From Rhyzopertha dominica (lineage: Eukaryota; Arthropoda; Insecta; Coleoptera; Bostrichidae): DNA of 64,000 bases. This document shows, one piece after another, positions 58,182-64,000 of this stretch. The stretch covers positions 40,200,257 to 40,264,256 of the forward strand of contig QCXZ01000003.1 in the NCBI GenBank assembly GCA_025024175.1. Reading direction: 5' to 3'. Under the pieces are notes generated by a model that had not been told where the DNA came from, did no database searches, and was given only the letters and a program-made list of their open reading frames with translations. The position numbers and the translations under genes are program-made. Position 1 is the stretch's first letter. Each line of letters begins with the position of its first letter.

Positions 58182-58413
58182 CTGTCTCCCATCCCATTTT
58201 CTGTATTCCTTCCACTCGTTAAAACCGGGTCTCCAATACTCCAAAGTGTACTCTTCTGCATGCTCTTGTCCCCTACCCCTGTCGTACCGACCCTGGGTCT
58301 GGATGCCGCTGATCACGTGCACATCACCGAGGTCGACCTGCAGGTATTCGACAACACCCTTCTCGATCGGCAGTTTTGGACACCACCCTCCGCCTGCTCT
58401 CTCAACCCTCAGC
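58182..58413 (-). CDS. Ddr: Ddr exon 1 (of those in window): discoidin domain, N-terminal part
   Basis: The exon encodes about 77 residues of the collagen-binding discoidin (F5/8 type C) domain. Hallmarks in order are GGGWCPK, LQVDLGDVHVISGIQTQGR, YDRGRGQEHAEEYTLEYW and EWKEYRKWDGRQ. The acceptor is TTACAG before GCTGAGG and the donor is CAG before GTAAAT. The exon enters with one base completing a codon and leaves in phase 0, which matches the next exon. The reading frame is open throughout. A hAT-type element (56852-58135) ends only 46 bp downstream of the donor inside the intron. The conserved start of the domain must be encoded upstream. Confidence 0.93.
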
Positions 58414-59479
58414 CTGTAACGATAAATCACGCGGTGAATATGAAAAACAAAAGGGGCACAAAGAAAGGGCCGTGTTTATCACAGTGGAAGGGGCGCAAAG
58501 TAAGACTAACAGTGTTGAAGTTAGGGGTGTTTGATTTGCTGGTTAACGAAGGAGATGAACAAAAGTCTTGCATAAACAAATTTTTCAGTGGCTAGCAAAA
58601 ACAAATATTATACTTTGAAGTTTACGCGATTTGTTTGACAAGATAAAGTAAATCCCGAAGCTTAATCTACTGGAGACAACATGGTTCAGCAGCACAACAA
58701 TATTGTTTTACCCAGTTCTCNNGTTTNTTTTGTGTTCATTAATTACCGCCAGAAATAGCTTAGCTGCATACTGTGTAATGTCATATCCTTCTCATCAGCC
58801 CATACGCAAGGCCGCAGTTTATTTATTCGAACTGATATGGTTTTATAATATCCATATAAGAGCCAGTCATTCTTTAAGAATGTATTATGTCAAGGTGTAC
58901 TTTATTATTTATTAAGAAACAGCAGGTTTGTGGAACAAAATTTGGTAAAAACCGAATGTTTATCCGTCGTAATAGTCACTTTCATTGTGATNATGATCCA
59001 CGCATAGCTTGTGTTGGTCATTTACAAGACTTTTTACATTTTAATGTGTTTTGTGTCGTAAAGAAACGATCTAATTTTGTTTTTGCGTTTGTGCAATAAA
59101 AACTGCTACGCTGTAAGATACTTAGATTCCTTACAAAATGTATCGCAACCAGTGCTTAACAGACTTTCAGAATAAGAGTGTAATAATGCCTGATACGTAC
59201 ATGATCGAATTAATAATAGTAAAACACTTATTTTTGATGCTACTTAAAACTTCTATTTTTGGCAAAGCCAAATGCCAGCATTTCAACCGCCAAGCGGCCT
59301 TCTTCGGTGGCCTAACAAGTATGTCTAAATGAAAACACTAGACATTTAGACATATCGTAAACATAGATAGGTACAGAGTTGTGTTGCGTAGGAAAAAAAA
59401 TTGTTTATACTATATTTTTGACTTTACTATTGCGATAAGTGGGTTATTTTAAGGGCGTGAGATCCGTATTTATAACAGA
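58414..59479. other. Ddr upstream intron stretch, no exon recognised
   Basis: It is AT-rich with ambiguous bases at 58721-58727 and 58992. The beginning of the discoidin domain was looked for on the minus strand and not found. Confidence 0.4.
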
Positions 59480-59690
59480 TGGTTAGAATTGAGTTTCATG
59501 TAAACAGCCTCTAAGGGATTCAAGTTGGCGTGTGTTGACGTTTTTATTTTCCTGACGTTGGCTATATTAAATTTGTGACCTATTTTAATATTATGCAGTG
59601 CTAGTGCAGATTTTTCTCNNTTTTTATTATTTACGTGCTACATATGTTCTTTGANTCTAATATTTGCATTACGTTTTTTTTTGGCCGATG
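59480..59690 (-). pseudogene. Penelope-like element C-terminal fragment
   Basis: The minus strand reads ANIR.KEHM, then EKSALALHNIKIGHKFNIAN and VRKIKT, then LEAVYMKLNSNHL after a frame change. These match the tail of the GIY-YIG region in Penelope-like proteins (SAL..H....HxFxxxxxxI followed by ExxYIKLNxN). Ambiguous bases interrupt it. Confidence 0.6.
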
Positions 59691-59834
59691 TTTCAGACTG
59701 GCTCGAAGCAAATTTTGGGCCTGAATGAATTGTCACCAATGGGCCACTTCAATGGCCAGCATGCTCTCCTGATCAGTTAGTTCTAGATTTTTTTATTTGG
59801 GGGTATGAAAAAAATGAAAAAAAATAAAGAAAAG

Positions 59835-60010
59835 TCGCTGTGGTGTAGTAAATAGCGTGGTCGCCTACCATCTCGAAGACCCGGGCTCCAATACCCGGTG
59901 CCGACAACAACGTAAAATACGACCACTGCCTTGTGGAAGGCAATGACAAACCACCACGAGAAAATTTGTCTAGTACAGCATCTCAAATAGAGTTGTTCGG
60001 AACCGGCGAT
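59835..60010 (+). repeat. tRNA-derived SINE
   Basis: GTCGCTGTGGTGTAGTAAAT, then GCGTGGTCGCCTACCATCTC and GACCCGGGCTCCAATACCCG, form a tRNA-like head with polymerase III A- and B-box-like parts. The following TGGAAGGCAATGACAAACCA resembles the GGAAGGCAATGGCAAACC body motif of arthropod SINEs. The 3' end is not sharply defined. Confidence 0.68.
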
Positions 60011-61086
60011 AAGCTGTAGGTCCCGTACGACTGAATGGAAAAATCTGAAAAAGCGCGCAACTCAGACGTATGCGGGAGGTTGCCTGCGTTCAAATCGGAC
60101 ATGGCACTAGAAGAAAAAATAAAGTATATGCAGATCCAGTTACCACTGAGGAATGAGGATCATATTATGAATGACCGTATGCGTAAGCTTTTGCTACTTT
60201 GACTCGTAACCAAATTCGTCCAGCTACGGAATGAAATTAAAAAAGAGAGTCAACAAATGTTTAGACCGCGATGAAAACATTTTCGAAAGTTTGTTAAAAT
60301 GATTGTTACTGTGATATAATTGTGTAATTAAGTTGTAGTTTCTAGGTTTATTACTTTCTTTGAAGTTATTACCTACATTCATTACTGTGGTTAAAACAAT
60401 AATTTTCTTTTAAAGTTTCTCATTGTTCAAATCAGAATCATGGTGATTTTGGAATTATTTTTTTTATTTATTATCTGTAACATTTAATGATATGTAATGT
60501 TTGCTTTGTTAGCCTCCGTCTTTGCAAATGCAAGCGTGATGCACTCTAAAATGTTTGGTTACACTAATGATAAATTGTTATTTTGTTCTTATTTACTTTA
60601 TTTTAATGATATTAGAGATAACTATTTTTAGGAGTGTCAGCTTTTATCTATTATTTATCTATTTAGTGTATATCCATAAAGTTAGACAACTTTTATTGGA
60701 ATACGTCAATCACGAGATTTTGTCGATACCTTTATCAGCTTGATGACTGCAAATATCTGTGTGTTAGTTTTCTATCTGTCAAATTAGGTCCAAAGCTTTC
60801 GTGATGTTATATAAAGAGCAATTTTCATCAATTCGCACAAAAATAAACTTCCGTAGAATAAAAAAAACATTCCAAAAAATGTTCCATTTAGTTTTTTCAG
60901 TTTTGACTATATTTCGACACGTGTCTATTTTCAAAATACGTGACACTTTTTCAAAATATAATTGTATGAAAATATAGTCGGCGACAATTGTTTCGATTCG
61001 AATTTTCTTGTTGTGTGGCAAACGTCGAATGGGACTCCGCAGCTTTCAAGAATTTTGAAAAACTAGTGCGCTTAGAAATTTTGAAA
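60011..61086. other. AT-rich stretch
   Basis: No gene is recognised. Short AT-driven frames only. Confidence 0.4.
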
Positions 61087-61789
61087 CAGGGTTTCTATAA
61101 ATGATTCATGCATCCAGGGCGCTTATGGAAATTATTAATTTAATCGATATGCTGCTTCTCAGGAGAGTACACACAACTATATTGCTTTGACGTATACTTG
61201 TCATCTGTCGATTTTGAAAAATTATTTGATTATTTTAATATGAGGAAACACGTGGGAGTGTTACTTTCAACATATTCTGTAGTGTTTTGGTGGGATAATC
61301 AACCTGAAGACTACAGATAGCTCACATTTTGGAGCTGTCTGATGTCGGATGACACGGTTTCTTCTAACTTTTAAGTTATGTATCGTATTTGTGAGATTGT
61401 GGCTACAATAAGCCTGCTAAATAATTGTTCTTTGATGGACTGAAAGATGTTTTTAGCCTGCCGCAATGGTAAAATTCGCAAACTAAATCGTAGTATTAGC
61501 TGCACTACACAAAGCTTCCACAGTGCAAGGGTGTAGACTGTAGAGGTTACCGCAAGCCTACTATACCAATAATTATTATAATTTCTTACCTTTGACAGAA
61601 AAATAGAACCGTAAATTGTTGAAAAATCTATATAAAGCCAACAATTTCGTGACTATAATTTTATCTGCTATCTTTAGTACAGTATATGGTGCTCATTGAT
61701 GTTGAGTGATCGCGGTGCTTATTGTAGCTTGACAGCAGTTACAAAAATCAACGCCGCCCGCGTTGCATGAATCATTTATAGAAACCCTG
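61087..61789. mobile_element. Terminal-inverted-repeat MITE (703 bp)
   Basis: The ends CAGGGTTTCTATAAATGATT and their inverse, continuing CATGCA/TGCATG, form a ~26-bp inverted repeat. The interior is non-coding. TA follows the right end, but the left neighbour is AA, so the target duplication is unresolved. Confidence 0.65.
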
Positions 61790-64000
61790 TACAGGTACAA
61801 ACACATTCACTGCATTTTATTAACCCTGCATATCATCATTTTAGAATTTTACCTAAAATCCAAAAATGCAAAAATATACCTACATTTAAGTTGTTATTAT
61901 TTTTATTAAAAAGAGCATATACGAAGACTTGATACTGCAAAATTTTGAAAGTTTTCTTTTAGCGCTAACATTCTGCTGTATTAATGTGGTAAATAATTCA
62001 AGGATGTTCAAAAAGATCGTTCTTACCGAGTAGCTCGAAAAATTTTACGCTTGCCCAATTTTTTTTACCTTTTAATTTACCTTACCCTTACTGGCAAAAG
62101 CTTATTACTAAGCATCTGTACATATGTTGCAAATAGAACGGTATTGGTTATGATGTGGTACTAACGGAAAAAAAGAATAAAAAAAACTTTGGAAGCTTAA
62201 GATAATAGCAAAAAATTATTACTTTTTTAATTATTATCGTTATTATTATGCTGACGAAATATAGGTATCATAGTTTCGTATACATCTACAGTTATTAAAC
62301 TATAATAACAATTTGACTGATATATATGACTCATTAATGTTTAGGATCCCAGCATTTTAAATAAAGCTATTGTGAAACTGGTTAAACGGGTATTTCATTT
62401 TCCAACATCGAGAAAGTGTCTCGTCGGCCGCGAGTAGCATCAGCAAAACGCCCACGAAACACAGCCAGTGTCAATTTACCGAAACTTATTACTCTTTCCC
62501 GCAGAAATTTGGGGTTGGCGCCGGTGTATATCCCCTAAATCCCGTAATCTGCAAACCCGTGAAAAATCTATAAACAATAAGGCGTACACCGCAAAATGGC
62601 GTTGGCATTGCAGATCCCGCTGTCTGGGGTAATGGAAATAGATTACCCATTGTTGCCGGAATAAAAATCCGACTGTGTTGAACATTAGCCAGGACTGAAT
62701 ACTTGAGCGAGAACCTTCCCCTACGGGAACATACAAAGACGGACATTAGAGGGTTGGGAAAAAAAGAAATAATCCTGAAGGGTTGGAGTGATAAAAGCGT
62801 GTTCGCGATAAGTTGCTGTTCTGTACTATTTGAATGGGTAACTGACTTGTTGATGAACGTTTTGTAAAGCAAAAAATGTTTAACTANTTAATATCGGTTT
62901 AGATTTGTCAATTATATAGAAATGTTAAAAATGGACCATTATAACGAAATTAATCAAATACTATATTTGACAGTGAATTAATACGAATAAGGCTCGTTTA
63001 GTAAAACATATTAAGCTTATTTTACAAAAAATATATGTTTGATTAATATCATCTATGAAGCTGAACAATTCCTAAGACTGTGCTTTGTTACATTTTGGAA
63101 AGATAAAGTCCGTGCAATTTCGGTCTAGATATTGCATTAATTATGAACAACAGCGAAAAATAATCTTGCAGTGATTATTACATGCTTATAGTTGGATGGT
63201 TTTACAGATCGATTCTTTTTAAATTTAAAAAAGTAAATGTTTATCATTTCGTTTTTGGTGCACATTTACAGTGCTTTTGCTGATTTTTGTTACACGAAAT
63301 ATGTCGTGAGTCGAAGTCGTTGACTTGTATACAGCATTTTTTGTCAAAAATGACCCGCTGCAGTTCGATTCAGAGAGCGCGTCTTTCAGTAACGGTATTT
63401 CATATTCAATATAGCGTTTTTGGCTAATGTTTGGAAGATACAGAAAATACAGAAGGTTGAATCTATTTTTTCAATGAAGACAAATATTTTCCTATTCTGT
63501 ACCTCACCTCATTTGACTAACAAACACACTTCAAGTTATTACTTTTTTGAAAGTTCAAAAACCAGGTTGCAAAATGTTAGCGTAATGTATTACTAGGGAC
63601 TTTTTTAATAGTGCTTAAAGGAATACCGTAAATGTTACAGTATANTAAATAAAGGAGTAGAAAAATATTTATCACGTATGCACTGTATTTGGATTACGTA
63701 ACTTTAAAAAGGTGGGTATAGGCTCGTACGCAGGATGCGATTGCCGCAGTAGTTCGCAGAAGCATTTGCTGCAGAACAAGCGTTCGTGACCACTGTGTTT
63801 ATGCTGCTATGTAGTGAATCGCAGTGGCCGCACATAACCTCCCTTTTTTGTTTATTGTGTTCTCTGCTGTTTGTCAAAATAATTTAGAAAAAGGCAAAAT
63901 TGAAGAAATTGTTAATTTTAACCATTGGTTACCAGTCGCCTACATATTATTCACAAAAACCTTTAAGTACCTATGCATATAAAAAAACAATTTCAGTTTG
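61790..64000. other. AT-rich end of window with a GC-richer island at 62390-62780
   Basis: The island overlaps two minus frames (62476-62736, 62489-62872) of unknown identity. It has no splice-bounded Ddr coding sequence. It could be a conserved or regulatory block or part of an unrecognised exon. The remainder is featureless. Confidence 0.35.

Larger units (their letters stand above)
11345..58413 (-). other. Ddr: Ddr gene span (discoidin domain receptor tyrosine kinase), partial, 9 exons
   Basis: This is the host gene of the window. Nine minus-strand exons (58182-58413, 41916-42063, 25537-25707, 25342-25475, 19622-19829, 12579-12677, 12347-12522, 11631-12028, 11345-11483) have AG acceptors and GT donors. 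Their phases fit in order: 0, 1, 1, 0, 1, 1, 0, 0. Together they encode a collagen-binding discoidin domain, a second discoidin-like domain, a transmembrane helix and a Tyr/Pro-rich juxtamembrane region, the order known for DDR receptors. DDRs are cell-surface receptor tyrosine kinases activated by collagen. The signal-peptide exon is not seen above 58413, and no kinase exon was recognised below 11345. Introns of about 16.1, 16.2, 5.5 and 6.9 kb are filled with mobile elements. The exon chain and identity are read from sequence and remembered family features; no alignment was run. Confidence 0.9.

Noticed and set aside
59835..59910. A functional tRNA gene
   Set aside because: The cloverleaf is imperfect and the body motif after it fits a SINE.
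62489..62872. Possible first Ddr exon (127-codon minus frame)
   Set aside because: None of the expected discoidin-domain start features is present, and no donor with the required phase was found.

Overview
This is a 64 kb, AT-rich, repeat-laden stretch of insect nuclear DNA. The order cannot be fixed from the sequence. It is organised around one host gene on the minus strand, the collagen receptor tyrosine kinase Ddr (discoidin domain receptor). Nine of its exons can be placed with splice sites and matching phases between 58413 and 11345. They run from the discoidin domain through the second extracellular domain, the transmembrane helix and the cytoplasmic juxtamembrane region to the start of the kinase lobe. 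The kinase exons should lie to the left of the window and the first coding exons (signal peptide, start of the discoidin domain) to the right, or they are unrecognised. Introns reach 16 kb and nearly everything else lies inside or beside them.

Layout, left to right: a TTAA-flanked inverted-repeat element (1301-3195); a Penelope-like element copy (3203-10006) split by a 4.8 kb inverted-repeat transposon (3701-8469) that carries a decayed YqaJ-nuclease-like gene; a 100-N gap; a minus-strand Ty3/gypsy gag fragment and a tRNA-like tandem array (10107-11240); Ddr exons 9 to 6 (11345-12677); a foldback, a low-complexity run and a tandem dimer of hairpin elements (12845-15840); a non-LTR reverse transcriptase fragment (18290-18910); Ddr exon 5; the uninterrupted Penelope-like copy ending in a hammerhead ribozyme (20251-22450); Ddr exons 4 and 3; a mariner-type element (26516-28320); two tandem hammerheads bounding a 282-nt, retrozyme-like monomer (29905-30226); a nested LTR remnant (31841-34265); a TTAA-flanked element (35517-36423); a gypsy integrase plus LTR fragment (38290-39744); Ddr exon 2; a false duplication around the second 100-N gap (45433-46736); a Penelope-like element with RT, GIY-YIG and hammerhead-like motif (46760-49260); a nearly complete env-bearing errantivirus-type LTR retrotransposon (49310-56530); a hAT-type element ending 46 bp from Ddr exon 1 (56852-58135); then a Penelope fragment, a tRNA-derived SINE and a MITE.

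No bacterial-style operons, rRNA or intact tRNA genes, or CRISPR arrays are present. The transposons are mostly broken by frameshifts. Single-base indels also occur in the Ddr exons next to otherwise well-preserved coding sequence, so part of the damage is probably uncorrected long-read error. Several GC-richer non-coding islands in the Ddr introns look like candidate regulatory or conserved elements. The most interesting signals are the YqaJ-carrying transposon with its empty site preserved elsewhere in the window, and the tandem hammerheads whose outer stem is better matched across one monomer than within either copy.
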